Below are positions 51,867 through 64,000 of a stretch of 64,000 bases of DNA, one piece after another. Source of the DNA: Lamellibrachia columna (Eukaryota; Annelida; Polychaeta; Sabellida; Siboglinidae); assembly GCA_963662155.1 (NCBI GenBank), contig OY759271.1:33033333-33097332 (forward strand). The letters run 5' to 3'. Both the position numbers and the translations under genes were made by a program. The notes under the pieces were generated by a model. It saw only the letters and a list, made by a program, of their open reading frames with translations. It searched no databases and had not been told where the DNA came from. Numbering within the stretch: the first letter of the stretch is position 1; every line of letters starts with the position of its first letter.

Positions 51867-52138
51867 GTTGTCTTAGTCGTACACAGGTAGATACGTAGAA
51901 CTGCCGGTGCACATCAGCCGCCGAGCTTTTATAGCGCGCGGGACGTAAGAAGGGTGGTCGTTACGGTCACGTGGTCGTTTCGAGCCCGCGCAATTTAGGC
52001 GGGCTTTTCACCCGCGCGCGCGCCGGGACGCTCGGCACGCGACCGCCTTATAAAAGGAAAATCTGCGCGGCGTTGTGGCATTCTCTATTCTCCTCTCATC
52101 AGTTGTGTTCTTCGTTTTACGTTCGTAGCACAGCAATT
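51867..52138. promoter_or_regulatory. Divergent H2B/H2A promoter, unit B, with extra inverted repeat
   Basis: 26 bases longer than in unit A. The extra sequence at about 51,985-52,020 includes GCCCGC-GCAATTTA-GGCGGGC, an inverted repeat, and a (GC)n run. TATA boxes are at 51,927-51,933 and 52,049-52,055. Confidence 0.8.
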
Positions 52139-52513
52139 ATGTCTGGACGCGGTAAGGGTGGAAAGGCGAAGGGAAAGAGCAAGACTCGTTCTTCTCGTGC
52201 CGGACTTCAGTTCCCCGTCGGTCGTATTCACCGTCATCTGCGCAAGGGCAACTATGCTCAGCGCGTCGGAGCCGGTGCGCCCGTCTACCTGGCTGCCGTC
52301 ATGGAGTATCTGGCTGCCGAGGTTCTCGAGCTGGCAGGAAACGCCGCCCGCGACAACAAGAAGTCGAGGATCATCCCCCGTCACTTGCAGCTGGCCATCC
52401 GCAACGACGAGGAGTTGAACAAGCTCCTCTCTGGCGTCACCATCGCACAGGGCGGTGTATTGCCCAACATCCAGGCGGTTCTTCTGCCAAAAAAGACCCA
52501 GAAGGCCCACTAG
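52139..52513 (+). CDS. H2A: Histone H2A, unit B
   Basis: 124 codons, same protein as unit A, followed by a perfect stem-loop at 52,546-52,561. Confidence 0.98.
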   Translation: MSGRGKGGKAKGKSKTRSSRAGLQFPVGRIHRHLRKGNYAQRVGAGAPVYLAAVMEYLAAEVLELAGNAARDNKKSRIIPRHLQLAIRNDEELNKLLSGVTIAQGGVLPNIQAVLLPKKTQKAH

Positions 52514-52545
52514 ACGACTCAGCCTTACTTCGTCGAAAAACAAAC

Positions 52546-52561
52546 GGCTCTTTTCAGAGCC
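52546..52561 (+). terminator. Histone mRNA 3' stem-loop, H2A unit B
   Basis: Canonical GGCTCTTTTCAGAGCC, unlike the mismatched unit A copy. Confidence 0.95.
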
Positions 52562-54088
52562 AACCACATCCTCCAAGAGGAGTGTCTGCTACTCATTGAT
52601 TGTTGTAGTGCTGCTACTAGTTCTTTCACTCGTGCATCCGCACCTTCTCACCATTCCCTAATTACGCTACCTTACCTTTGAATCGTGTGCAATTCTTCAT
52701 ACATGTTAATCCTGATGTATTAAAAAAATTACGTCTATGCTTTTTACGCATTACAACGGCAGTTCGTGTTATGATTTCTAATGCGAAGGGTGGGTGAATA
52801 TTTAATTTAATTAATAACGTCGTAATCGGAACGCTTTGCTAAATGGACACTCACACACTGACGTGATATTTACTCGACTACACGCACACACGTTGGTGTG
52901 CACATATTGTAACATGCTTTCAGCAACGACGTATACGTACGTCTGTTTTTCTTATGTATTTGTTTTCAAATTACAAACGCAACAACATTGAAACGGTATT
53001 TATTACAGACCACATCGACCGAGGTTCTTAACCCGTAGTATTTTGTTTCGTTGTTTTGTGGCATACGTTTGTCAACCTAAGAAATAGTTGAAAACATTGT
53101 ATAAAAAATGTAAATGCGTAAATTTGGATTACACCGCCAGCCAGTGTCATTGTACAAGTCAGTACATGTACTTCGTTTCCTAACTGTAGTTATTTTCCTA
53201 TTGTTCTTGTATGTTATTATATAGGATCTCGATATATTTGCATTGATTTAAAATAGTTACAGTGTATTTATTTTATATAGTTACAATATAATTGTTTTAA
53301 ATATTTACAATGCATTTGAATTGTGTTGATCAGTGGATATATTGATATTAATAGACGTGTTTGTGAATTGTTACGTCGATTAAATAGCTAAGTCGTATTT
53401 AGGAGGTCACAACTTTTTCAATATAGGGTTTAGACAACCGTGCAGGAACAAATAATCTTTAGTTTTGAAAGATTTGTTCTAATGTGAAGAAGATGAATAA
53501 TTAATAACAAGATAGTACGCCCGTTCATGAATAAAAAATGTACGGTAATGAAAATCCGCGCAGCACCGCTCGCATGCCCTTTTGCCAGAAAAAAAAACAT
53601 TTAACTAAGTCCGAACGAGCACAACAAATCGCCAATTTCAACTACACGGTCGCATCCACATGCCATCGTAAGTCAACAGTCAGCCATTACTTGCGCCCGA
53701 ACGAACTTAGTATTACGTCAGATTAGCATCTGCTCCGAAACGCTTGCTTGGGGCGACGGGCATCCACCTAGCAGATGCCACAGTCACTAAACAAGCGCTG
53801 AATCGGCTGTTTGCCTAAGTTCCTTAAGGCAAACAAAACGCAGTCTACGGTCGTGCGTGTCTGATTCCCTGTCTGCCAGAGTACACGCTCGACCAATGTC
53901 CGGTGTTCAGACCAAAGTTATGTCCTCCGGAATGCTAATAAGCCGATTGCGCACCTCGCCGCTTTGACAAGCCGCCAGGTAGCTTCGTCAGCACAGCAGC
54001 GACAGCATGTTGCGCCACGCGCGGCTGTTAAGAGAACAATGTTGTGTCAATTAGTGTCCACATATAGACTGCATTGTTTGAGCTGTGT
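52562..54088. other. End of histone unit B and unrelated intergenic DNA
   Basis: Histone spacer homology ends at about 53,098. After that there is AT-rich sequence to 53,500, then a more GC-balanced stretch; no gene recognised. Confidence 0.5.
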
Positions 54089-54413
54089 TGACTGTTATAA
54101 AAATATACCATCGTATTCCATGGTAAAATACCACCGTGTTTTGAAACAGATAAACCATTGTAAAATACCTTAATATACAGTGGAAACCAAGGTATTCCAT
54201 AGCGTTTTTAAACAGGGAAACCATGGTAAAATACCATGGTGTTTTGAAATAGGCAAATCATAGTATACCACACATTTACCATACACAGCATATAAAAAAG
54301 CATTGTCTACCACAGTTTACTATGTCATGATATACCACGTAATACCATAGCATACCATGGCATGCAATACCATGGCATACCATGTAATTCCATGGTATAT
54401 TTTCATAAGGGTA
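54089..54413. mobile_element. MITE-like inverted-repeat element of ACCATGGTA units
   Basis: The left end (GTTATAAAAATATACCATCG) and the reverse complement of the right end (CTTATGAAAATATACCATGG) match over about 20 bases. The interior is a degenerate mesh of TACCATGGTAAAATACCA motifs that are palindromic. No coding capacity. Confidence 0.7.
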
Positions 54414-55018
<605 letters not shown>

Positions 55019-55339
55019 GTGCATCGGTCACACATGAGGCTGTGTCTGTGGTAGGTAGCCCATACTGAAGCTACTCAGTCACAGCAGAACACAGATCATG
55101 AGATGTGTAATATGTCTTTTTGCGTAAGCGTGTTGAGCAATTTTTTTGGAAACCGGTTGATTGATTGATTGATTGATTGATTACGTATCCGGGATATAAC
55201 AGCCTGCATGTGTCGCTACAATTATAATACCAGAATAACTGCCACACTGAAACTGCGCTTCGAATTGGGGATTACAACGTTATTCGCGGCAATGACAAAT
55301 GCCAAGGAGTACGTAGTCCTGCTAAAGATGATCTTATGC
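55019..55339. other. Short unique sequence with a (GATT)n run
   Basis: About six GATT units at 55,160-55,184; nothing else recognised. Confidence 0.5.
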
Positions 55340-56796
55340 AAACACGCCAACAAATGACCTGCGGCGTCTCTGAGGGTTTATTCCTATGTACCAGCCAACA
55401 TATGACCTGCGTCGTCTCCGAGGGTTTATTCCTATACACCAGCCAACAAATGTCCTGCGGCGTCTCCGAGAGTTTATTCCTATGTACCAGCCAACAAATG
55501 TCCTGCGGCGTCTCTGAGGGTTTATTCCTATGTACCAGCCAACATATGACCTGCGGCGTCTCCGAGAGTTTATTCCCATGTACCAGCCAACATATCACCT
55601 GCGGCGTCTCCGAGGGTTTATTCCTATGTACCAGCCAACATATGATCTGCGTCGTCTCCGAGGGTTTATTCCTATATAACAGCCAACAAATGTCCTGCGG
55701 CGTCTCCGAGGGTTTATTCCTATGTACCAGCCAACATATGACATGCGGCGTCTCCGAGAGTTTATTCCCATGTATCAGCCAACATATGACCTGCGGCGTC
55801 TCCGAGGGTTTATTCCCATGTACCAGCCAACAAATGTCCTGCGGCGTCTCCGAGGGTTTATTCCTATGTACCAGCCAACAAATGACCTGCGGCGTCTCCG
55901 AGGGTTTATTCCTATGTACCAGCCAACAAATGACCTGCGGCGTCTCCGAGGGTTTATTCCTATGTACCAGCCAACATATGACCTGCGGCGTCTCCGAGGG
56001 TTTATTCCGATGTACCAGCCAACATATGACCTGCGGCGTCTCCGAGGGTTTATTCCTATGTACCAGCCAACAAATGACCTGCGGCGTCTCCGAGGGTTTA
56101 TTCCTATGTACCAGCCAACATATGACCTGCGGCGTCTCCGAGGGTTTATTCCTATGTACCAGCCAACATATGACCTGCGGCGTCTCCGAGGGTTTATTCC
56201 TATGTACCAGCCAACAAATGACCTGCGGCGTCTCCAAGGGTTTATTCCTATGTACCAGCTAACATATGACCTGTGGCGTCTCCGAGGGTTTATTCCTATG
56301 TACCAGCCAACAAATGACCTGCGGCGTCTCCGAGGGTTTATTCCTATGTACCAGCCAACATATGACCTGCGGCGTCTCCGAGGGTTTATTCCTATGTACC
56401 AGCCAACAAATGACCTGCGGCATCTCCGAGGGTTTATTCCTATGTACCAGCCAACATATGACCTGCGGCGTCTCCGAGGGTTTATTCCTATGTACCAGCC
56501 AACAAATGACCTGCGGCGTCTCCGAGGGTTTATTCCTATGTACCAGCCAACAAATATCGTGCGGCGTCTCCGAGGGTTTATTCCTATGTACCAGCCAACA
56601 TATGACCTGCGGCGTCTCCGAGGGTTTATTCCTATGTACCAGCCAACATATGACCTGCGGCGTCTCCGAGGGTTTATTCCTATGTACCAGCCAACATATG
56701 ACCTGCGGCGTCTCCGAGGGTTTATTCCTATGTACCAGCCAACAAATGTCCTGCGGCGTCTCCGAGGGTTTATTCCTATGTACCAGCCAACAGGAA
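55340..56796 (+). repeat. 48-bp minisatellite, about 30 copies
   Basis: Unit: CCTGCGGCGTCTCCGAGGGT then TTATTCCTATGTACCAGCCAACAWATGA, period exactly 48. Since 48 is a multiple of three, several frames on both strands stay open for 240-360 codons with a 16-residue periodicity. The main variants are ACATATGA and ACAAATGA/ACAAATGT. It ends where the minus-strand LINE tail begins. Confidence 0.98.
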
Positions 56797-56803
56797 GTTA
56801 GAG

Positions 56804-57285
56804 ATTTAACAAGATTTGCCACCCAAGCCAAAGGCTCAGATGGCAAGTGGACAAGGAAGCCATTGGCTTATCGAGAGTCCAACAATGTTCATTTACGTGT
56901 AATCCGCCCTCCTGAAATATGTGTCAACCTTGTTTTTAAACATATTCACGCTGCTAGCAGTTACACACAATCCGTAGACAATTTGTTCCATTAATTTATT
57001 GTCCTCTGTGAGAACGAGTACTTCCTGATATCCAACCTACACTGATCATTTACTAATTTTACCTCATGTTCTCTATTTTCATACATATGCGTTTAAGCGT
57101 ATCTATATCCTTCTCATGATATGGTCTCCACGCTTGAATAAGGTATTCTAATTGAGGTCTAACTATTGCTTTATACATATGTATAATTAGCTTTTTTCCT
57201 TGTATGTTATGTTTCTCCTAATAAACCCAAGAGTTATTGATGCAGCATGTCTTATGTAACAAATTGAACGAAGCTGGTGCTTCTG
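56804..57285 (-). mobile_element. CR1/Jockey-like LINE 3' fragment, minus strand
   Basis: The reverse complement shows the 3' tail (AAATCTTGTTAAATC), the GCCTTTGGCTTGG-type 3' UTR and the coding end with SVNMFKN-like sequence, back to the LGLIRR region. Frames are broken. Same family as the copies at 22.6 and 44.3 kb. It lies exactly between two minisatellites. Confidence 0.88.
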
Positions 57286-57291
57286 TTAATG

Positions 57292-58788
57292 CCAATTGTC
57301 GTAAGTTGCAAGGCCTACCGTGACTGAGAAGCGTAACACGACCAATTGTCGTAAGTTGAAAGGCCTACCGTGACTGAGAAGCGTAACACGACCAATTGTC
57401 GTAAGTTGCAAGGCCTACCATGACTGAGAAGCGTAACACGACCAATTGTCGTAAGTTACAAGGCCTACCATGACTGAGAAGCGTAACACGACCAATTGTC
57501 GTAAGTTGCAAGGCCTACCGTGACTGAGAAGCGTAACACGACCAATTGTCGTAAGTTGCAAGGCCTACCGTGACTGAGAAGCGTAACACGACCAATTGTC
57601 GTAAGTTGCAAGGCCTACCGTGACTGAGAAGCGTAACACGACCAATTGTCGTAAGTTGCAAGGCCTACCATGACTGAGAAGCGTAACACGACCAATTGTC
57701 GTAAGTTGCAAGGCCTACCGTGACTGAGAAGCGTAACACGACCAATTGTCGTAAGTTGCAAGGCCTACCGTGACTGAGAAGCGTAACACGACCAATTGTC
57801 GTAAGTTGCAAGGCCTACCGTGACTGAGAAGCGTAACACGACCAATTGTCGTAAGTTGCAAGGCCTACCGTGACTGAGAAGCGTAACACGACCAATTGTC
57901 GTAAGTTGCAAGGCCTACCATGACTGAGAAGCGTAACACGACCAATTGTCGTAAGTTGCAAGGCCTACCGTGACTGAGAAGCGTAACACGACCAATTGTC
58001 GTAAGTTGCAAGGCCTACCGTGACTGAGAAGCGTAACACGATGTCGTAAGTTGCAAGGCCTACCATGACTGAGAAGCGTAACACGACCAATTGTCGTAAG
58101 TTGCAAGGCCTACCGTGACTGAGAAGCGTAACACGACCAATTGTCGTAAGTTGCAAGGCCTACCGTGACTGAGAAGCGTAACACGACCAATTGTCGTAAG
58201 TTGCAAGGCCTACCGTGACTGAAAAGCGTAACACGACCAATTGTCGTAAGTTGCAAGGCCTACCGTGACTGAGAAGCGTAACACGACCAATTGTCGTAAG
58301 TTGCAAGGCCTACCATGACTGAGAAGCGTAACACGACCAATTGTCGTAAGTTACAAGGCCTACCATGACTGAGAAGCGTAACACGACCAATTGTCGTAAG
58401 TTGCAAGGCCTACCGTGACTGAGAAGCGTAACACGACCAATTGTCGTAATTGCAAGGCCTACCGTAACTGAGAAGCGTAACACGACCAATTGTCGTAAGT
58501 TGCAAGGCCTACCGTGACTGAAAAGCGTAACACGACCAATTGTCGTAAGTTGCAAGGCCTACCATGACTGAGAAGCGTAACACGACCAATTGTCGTAAGT
58601 TGCAAGGCCTACCGTGACTGAGAAGCGTAACACGACCAATTGTCGTAAGTTGCAAGGCCTACCGTGACTGAAAAGCGTAACACGACCAATTGTCGTAAGT
58701 TGCAAGGCCTACCGTGACTGAAAAGCGTAACACGACCAATTGTCGTAAGTTGCAAGACCTACAGTGACTGAGAAGCGTAACACGACCA
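57292..58788 (+). repeat. 50-bp minisatellite, about 30 copies
   Basis: Unit: ACCAATTGTCGTAAGTTGCA then AGGCCTACCRTGACTGAGAAGCGTAACACG, period 50. G/A and GAGAAG/GAAAAG variants are distributed along the array. Rare units are shortened (58,041; 58,449). Confidence 0.98.
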
Positions 58789-60407
58789 ATTCGAATAATT
58801 TGGAGGGAGTGTGCGAGATAGTATTTCGTTTGCATTTCAGTTCTTGTAAAGCTTGATCGAGCTAAATTGTTACAGGTGCTGAGCGTTGTGCTGACGGGAT
58901 GCATTATACGTACAGCTAGTTGGCAACCTTACATAATGCGGAATACTACCGAAGAAGTGTCACTCATTTCAACACAATTTCGTTTCTCATTGCTATGAAA
59001 AGATAGGTTTGTGTATAAACGTTATTTGGCATTGTATATAACGAATATCTGGAGTTCGGATCACATATAGTTGATAAAGTATTGATTTTTTTATTATTTA
59101 GTGTATGGCTCTACGAATAATTCTTCTCGGATCCTAAATAATAATTTATATTATGGAGTTTATAATTTATTGAGACATAGATTCATTTTAGTGACAATTA
59201 ATATTTGTCTTCTTCCAATACTGCTCACAACTCTGTATTAGCTGAATACAAAATATTGCTAGACTGTTATCGAGCTGGGAAGTGCTGGTGCATGGCAGAT
59301 GTAGCCATGGGGCGGGTCTATATTATGTTTGCCACTAACTGTTGGATAACTAATTGTTGTGTGCATTTGCTCTACAAAGTGATGGCGATAGGGATTACTA
59401 GAGGCAAAGATAATAAACACACGCATATCACCTAATACAACTCTTCGATCATACTGTTACCAAAATGATATTTTCATCTTTATTTTAACAACAGCCACAT
59501 ATATTGTAGTAATGGTGTAATTACTACATTGCATAATTATAACATGTATATAATGAACTATTTGTTTTTCGAAGCGGCATTGATGTATACGCCAGATCAA
59601 ACTCCCCACCAGTGGTACCACGAACCATTTCACCACTGCCTCAACATATTCAGCACATCTGTATTTTATTTCGTAAACTACTACTTTGTTTCAAAAAATA
59701 TTTAAATTTCATTTGCATACAATTGTTGATAGTGCCCGTATTGAAAATGTGTGTAGATACACAATACTGTTTGTATTTGTTTGAAACTATGCTACGTTAA
59801 TCAATTACCCGTTGCAATGACATAACAAGTCGATAACAACAGCGACGTTGCCCAGCCAACCATTTCTGTTCATGTTGAATTTATGATCAAGCGCCACTGT
59901 TGGGGAATGTGATCTTTAGTGCAACTATTTTTGTTGATCTGATAATCACCAACAAGTTAAGTCTGAATATGTAGATATTTTAAATGTTCATGAGATTATC
60001 CCGCATGCATGATTTATCGATAGTAGACATGATAGATCATAATACATTTCTCGTCCCAGTAATATAATACGTCCAGTTTTTGTAATGCATCGCACGATGA
60101 AACTCAAGCATACACGAAGTGTCCACAGTAGTAGTTCTAACAGGTAGGTTGTGCTTCCTAAATTACTGTCACGATCATGTCGATATACAGCAAATGGCAA
60201 TCAGAAAGGAAAAACACATACGTCGTATGTGTAATTGATACAATATTCATTCCATTTTACGTTTGGACACTTGAACAAGGTATAAATTGGTAAAAAAAAT
60301 TGGTTTGCTCAAAACTTCGAGCACCCTAATAATTAAAGACAAGAGCAATGCAGTAAGCATAAGTCCTAGTTAACTATCTCATTAGGCTACGTTGCCGTTC
60401 TGATAGC
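58789..60407. other. Intergenic, AT-rich; 3' flank of gene copy 2
   Basis: No gene recognised at 58,800-60,050. From about 60,060 to 60,407 it resembles the 3' flank of gene copy 1 (17,460-17,680): shared TTTTGTAATGCA, GTAATTGATACAA, CATTCCATTTTACGTTTG and TGGTTTGC blocks. Confidence 0.6.
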
Positions 60408-60439
60408 GAGTCGTATCTGATATATTGCAGATACGACTC
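60408..60439 (-). promoter_or_regulatory. Conserved 3' hairpin after the secreted-protein stop codon (copy 2)
   Basis: Same 10-bp stem GAGTCGTATC/GATACGACTC and 12-base loop as at 17,680-17,711, starting 20 bases after the stop codon. Confidence 0.7.
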
Positions 60440-60459
60440 AGCGTTAGTGCGTTGATGCT

Positions 60460-60953
60460 TTATTTTGTACACACGACACACGTTATTTCCCATCCTTCTA
60501 CATAACTGGGACAAGGCAGTGGTCCACCGCAAGTAGCCTCGATGACGTAGAAAAGGACGCCATTCTTGTTCAGTCCTCCTCCTAAGATGACTTCCGGGGC
60601 GTTGTCCATACAGACGTAGGTTGTTCGGCCTTTGTGTGTGTAACGCTCCGCCATCAAGTAACCCTAATATTCCGTCGTCCACCCGTCTGGACAGGTCAGT
60701 TTGGACGGAATCATCAGCTTCGTTGGTCGGCTGGTCACAAGGCACACATCACACGGGACGTCGTTGTCGTGCAGCGACTGTGCGTTAGCTTTGGAGAACG
60801 GGTCGTTTGAATGTATTTCGTATTCAGCGCCGTACAATTGGCCGCCGGACTGGAAGCCTGTCGTGGTTTTCGATCCCCATTCTGGGTCTCTTGGCATGCA
60901 GAGATAGTTCGAGCCACCACCGCTGAACGTAAAATGTGACCCAGCTACGACAC
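60460..60953 (-). pseudogene. Exon 3 of secreted-protein gene copy 2
   Basis: Acceptor GTTCAAG. Encodes GGGSNYLCMPRDPEWGS, DNDVPCDVCLVTSRPT and LTCPDGWTTEY, then TAG, GYLMAERYTHKGRTTYVCMD and WEITCVVCTK. Confidence 0.85.
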
Positions 60954-61133
60954 CTTGAACAAAAAATCGAATATGTTTAATGGTACAATCTTCAAAAGAA
61001 TATCAGATTTGTTTTATAAATGTTTATTTGATCTGTAAATACAGTAAAATTATTAAACAATTATGATGAACGGCGTAGCTTCGTCATGTCTTCATAAACA
61101 ACAGAGAACTATGTATATAGCTAAAATACTTGC

Positions 61134-61229
61134 CCCAGTAGAGCAACTCCGTGCCATTTCCCGAACACGTCTTCCGTCCCCACCGGATGTACACAGCGCC
61201 GCCTCTCGACAAATGTTGATTGTCAGTTC
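61134..61229 (-). CDS. Exon 2 of secreted-protein gene copy 2
   Basis: 96 bases between TTTTCAG and a GCAAGT donor; encodes RGGAVYIRWGRKTCSGNGTE and LLYWG. GC-AG introns are a minor accepted class; copy 1 has GTAAGT at the same place. Confidence 0.85.
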
Positions 61230-61728
61230 CTGAAAAGTTAGTTTGAACTACAATAATATTCACTGAAGTACTCACTACATGCGTACAATGGGACTATTTA
61301 AAATACAATTTATTTCATTACAGAAATATTTTGTTGATTGCTTTAAGCTAGTATATGGATTGTCACGCGGTCACGTTTACGGTTTCATGTGTGCTGCTAT
61401 GGGAATTACTAGTCAGGCTTGGGTAGACGGCCGCCTAAAACTTCCGCCGTATAATCATAAGTTCCGTGGAACTAATCAGTTAACTCTGACGGGTCTATAT
61501 ACTGTACTACTTTGTTTTGTTATTATACAAAATGTCGTAGTAACATTGTGATTTCGAGGATGTACCCGGTTTTTTCCGACTGATGACGACATGGGCCCTC
61601 CGCCGTAAGACGGCGAGTAGTGTAGGTAGAAAGAGATGTGTGAATACAATCTCACTGCGACACAAACCTCGCGTCACCAAGAGTTCGTGTCATTAATACG
61701 AACATGCATAACAGATGGCGATACCCAC

Positions 61729-62026
61729 CGGTCTCCTCTTGTGTCTTGTCCTTTACATCGTCGATTTTCACTTCCAGTTGTTTCATGGTCGTTCTCAGAT
61801 CAGGTATAGCGGCGACGACCTTGTTGACCAAAGTGAGCTGCGCCTGTAGACTGTCCACGACGGCTCTCAGTTCCATGACGTCCCGCATACGCTGACTGAC
61901 ACAGACGTCACGGAAGATGTAAGTGCACAGCCCGTCGTTAGATACTGCTCCCCTCGTGAGCTGACCGAGGCCATACCCGCCAAAGACGACGAAGAGAAAC
62001 GCCAGTTGAACGTACGTCCTCATCAT
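61729..62026 (-). CDS. Exon 1 of secreted-protein gene copy 2
   Basis: Signal peptide then RMRDVMELRAVVDSLQAQLT and DLRTTMKQLEVKIDDVKDK heptads. Donor ACCG/GTGGGT, phase 1. The start at 62,026 is preferred because it begins the signal peptide; an in-frame ATG 14 codons upstream would precede it with polar residues. Confidence 0.78.
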
Positions 62027-62600
62027 GTTTACCAGCTGACATCTTCTGATCTCGCTCGTGTCGTCCATTTAAGTATCGCGTTGACCCGATGTGTCACCAG
62101 CCACGTCGTAGGAGGTTGTCTACCGATAACAACTGACTCAGTGTTACCCAGACAACTCGAGTTGGTGTTGGAAAGAACAAAGTCATGTCTACAATGGTGT
62201 GATGTGAGGATCGTTTTGAGCGGTCCTAAACACTGAAATCTGAATACCGCGCTATAAGAACTTACATTTTAAACAGTTCATAGGGCGCTGATGCATTAAA
62301 TAACATTTGTTGATTGTAAACGTTTAGTGAAACTTATGGAATTGTTATGCGTGTTATTAGTATAAAAACAATTAGGCCCTACTGACTGCGTGTTAAAATG
62401 CTATAGGTCACAACTTGAGTATAATTGCAATCACGTAAATGTATAAATACAGCTACAACTGAGATACCTTGCTCGAATACAAAACCTGTAAATTGTGCAT
62501 ATCTGTACAATACGAATTTTGGGGTAATGGGATTCGTGAGAGTCGGAACTAATAACTTAATACTTAAAACAGACTCGCACTAACCACTTTACACTTGTAT
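62027..62600. repeat. Upstream flank of gene copy 2, duplicated elsewhere in the window
   Basis: About 62,200-62,280 matches 30,335-30,420, and 62,440-62,588 matches 13,978-14,125. The order shows fragments of one ancestral flank scattered by later insertions. Confidence 0.7.
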
Positions 62601-63395
62601 TCTGTGGCATATCGTCTGCACAGTGATGTCAATAAGCAGAAGAAATATATACTCCAAATAATTGGTTATGGGTAAGTTAATCGTCTAATAATGGGTGATA
62701 TTGTCCGCGCGCGACGTTACGTGATGTTACCGTGTTGATCATAAGAATTTAATCATGTCGGTTAAACAAAATAACGTTCTTTTATTTGGAGAATAATGTG
62801 CAATGATCCTGAGCCTCGCAGGTTTCCTACAGCTACACCGTAGAGACCCTCAACAACAGCTGCAGCAGCAACAATGTCCCACGCTGGGGATCCGGGAACG
62901 TGAAATGTTGAAACAACTGTTCGTCGTATTTGACCTGCACCCGCTTTATTGATTAAAAAACTATACGTAGGGAGTCAAATTCACAGCAAGTTATGACGTC
63001 ATTCATAGCATCGCAAAACAACAGCACAGACTGGAACGAAAATTGGGCCAACTGATTGTCGCAGAGATTCCAAAGGGCGCAATATCGCAGTTCTGCTATT
63101 TTTATTTATTAGAATCTCTTTTTCTGTTGAAAGGCGAGACACTGTGATCTGGGTGCTTAGGGGTGACTCGTACAGTCCAGGTATTATTTAAGTATTACGA
63201 GATGAAAAAACGCCAATTAAAATCAGATGACTGGAAAGATCAAGATTTGCTGGGTTGGAACCTAGTAGAACATGTGTCCTGGAAACATACGTAAGAGTGC
63301 TGGAAACATATGTCACCGCAGACGAGTGCACTACATTAATTAGTGGTACATGTCAGGTGTGTTCACTTGGTCGATTCGTCCCAGGAGAGAGGCGC
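62601..63395. other. Intergenic, no gene recognised
   Basis: Short frames only; a CAACAACAGCTGCAGCAGCA run near 62,850. Confidence 0.4.
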
Positions 63396-63997
<602 letters not shown>

Positions 63998-64000
63998 CTA

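Larger units (their letters stand above)
60460..62026 (-). pseudogene. Secreted coiled-coil protein with short-chain collagen C4-like domain, gene copy 2 (in-frame stop)
   Basis: Three compact exons: 62,026-61,729, 61,229-61,134 and 60,953-60,460, all phase 1. The product would be 295 residues: signal peptide (MMRTYVQLAFLFVVFGGYGL), a CTYIFRDVC segment, a coiled coil (about residues 43-98) and the Cys-rich domain. A TAG at 60,664-60,666 (codon 228) replaces a Ser codon of copy 1 and removes 68 residues including three conserved Cys. The frame beyond the stop is undamaged, so the lesion is recent or the short form is tolerated. The donor of intron 2 is GC, not GT. Confidence 0.78.

Noticed and set aside
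55272..56994. Long open frames on both strands with 16-residue repeats (up to 359 codons)
   Set aside because: They result from a 48-bp tandem repeat whose period is a multiple of three, so several frames remain open on both strands. There is no start, domain or conserved flank, and the frame runs into a LINE tail.
55340..58788. CRISPR array
   Set aside because: The repeats are directly contiguous with no unique spacers, and this is animal DNA.
61279..61551. 90-codon + strand frame in intron 1 of gene copy 2
   Set aside because: Part of the frame is duplicated flank sequence also seen near 13.9 kb where it is not open; no domain recognised.

Overview
The window is animal (metazoan) nuclear DNA from an invertebrate. 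It contains replication-dependent histone genes ending in the animal histone mRNA stem-loop, intron-split secreted-protein genes, non-LTR retrotransposons, pogo-type DNA transposons, Polinton (Maverick) elements and many long microsatellites. The H2A and H2B proteins look most like those of lophotrochozoans (molluscs, annelids), but that is an impression from memory and not a firm placement.

Layout. 1-13.8 kb: a nearly full-length Polinton on the + strand (Polinton 1; its left tip is cut by the window edge). It runs terminal repeat, TATA box, small zinc-finger ORF, protein-primed DNA polymerase B, decayed duplicate of the protease tail, packaging ATPase, small basic/hydrophobic protein, a polyalanine-containing Polinton protein, chromodomain integrase, small membrane protein, minor capsid protein, basic protein, major capsid protein, adenain-like protease, poly(A) signal, terminal repeat. 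Integrase and protease are open; most other genes carry frameshifts or stops. 13.8-17.5 kb: duplicated flank, a SINE, a large foldback repeat related to the Polinton ends, a (GT)n tract and a LINE endonuclease fragment. 17.7-33.2 kb (minus): a three-exon gene for a secreted coiled-coil protein with the C-terminal domain found in proteins annotated as short-chain collagen C4-like. Its second intron is swollen to 11 kb by nested pogo transposons, one holding a LINE, by a second LINE, and possibly by exons of a + strand gene. 33.5-38.2 kb (minus): the terminal half of a second Polinton (Polinton 2), joined directly to a histone cluster. 38.2-53.1 kb: two tandem H3-H4-H2B-H2A units. The H3 of the second unit is split by a 4 kb LINE. 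53.1-59 kb: a MITE, a (GT)n tract and two minisatellites of about 30 copies each, separated by a LINE fragment. 60.4-62.0 kb (minus): a second copy of the secreted-protein gene with an in-frame stop. 62.6-64 kb: purine-rich and (TA)n simple sequence.

How parts relate. The two Polintons share terminal sequence, gene order and overlaps but have different breaks, so they decayed independently; copy 2 also lost the catalytic histidine of its protease. Three LINE copies belong to one CR1/Jockey-like family ending in a 10-bp tandem tail. The two secreted-protein genes and pieces of their flanks are products of segmental duplication, later invaded by Polintons and LINEs. The most interesting unexplained signals are: CTCF-like and enhancer-like motif arrays in the Polinton ends and in a separate foldback; a conserved hairpin just after the stop codon of both secreted-protein genes; a 24-bp histone H4-derived filler at the Polinton/histone junction; and a third catalytic position in the Polinton protease that is Cys in both copies.
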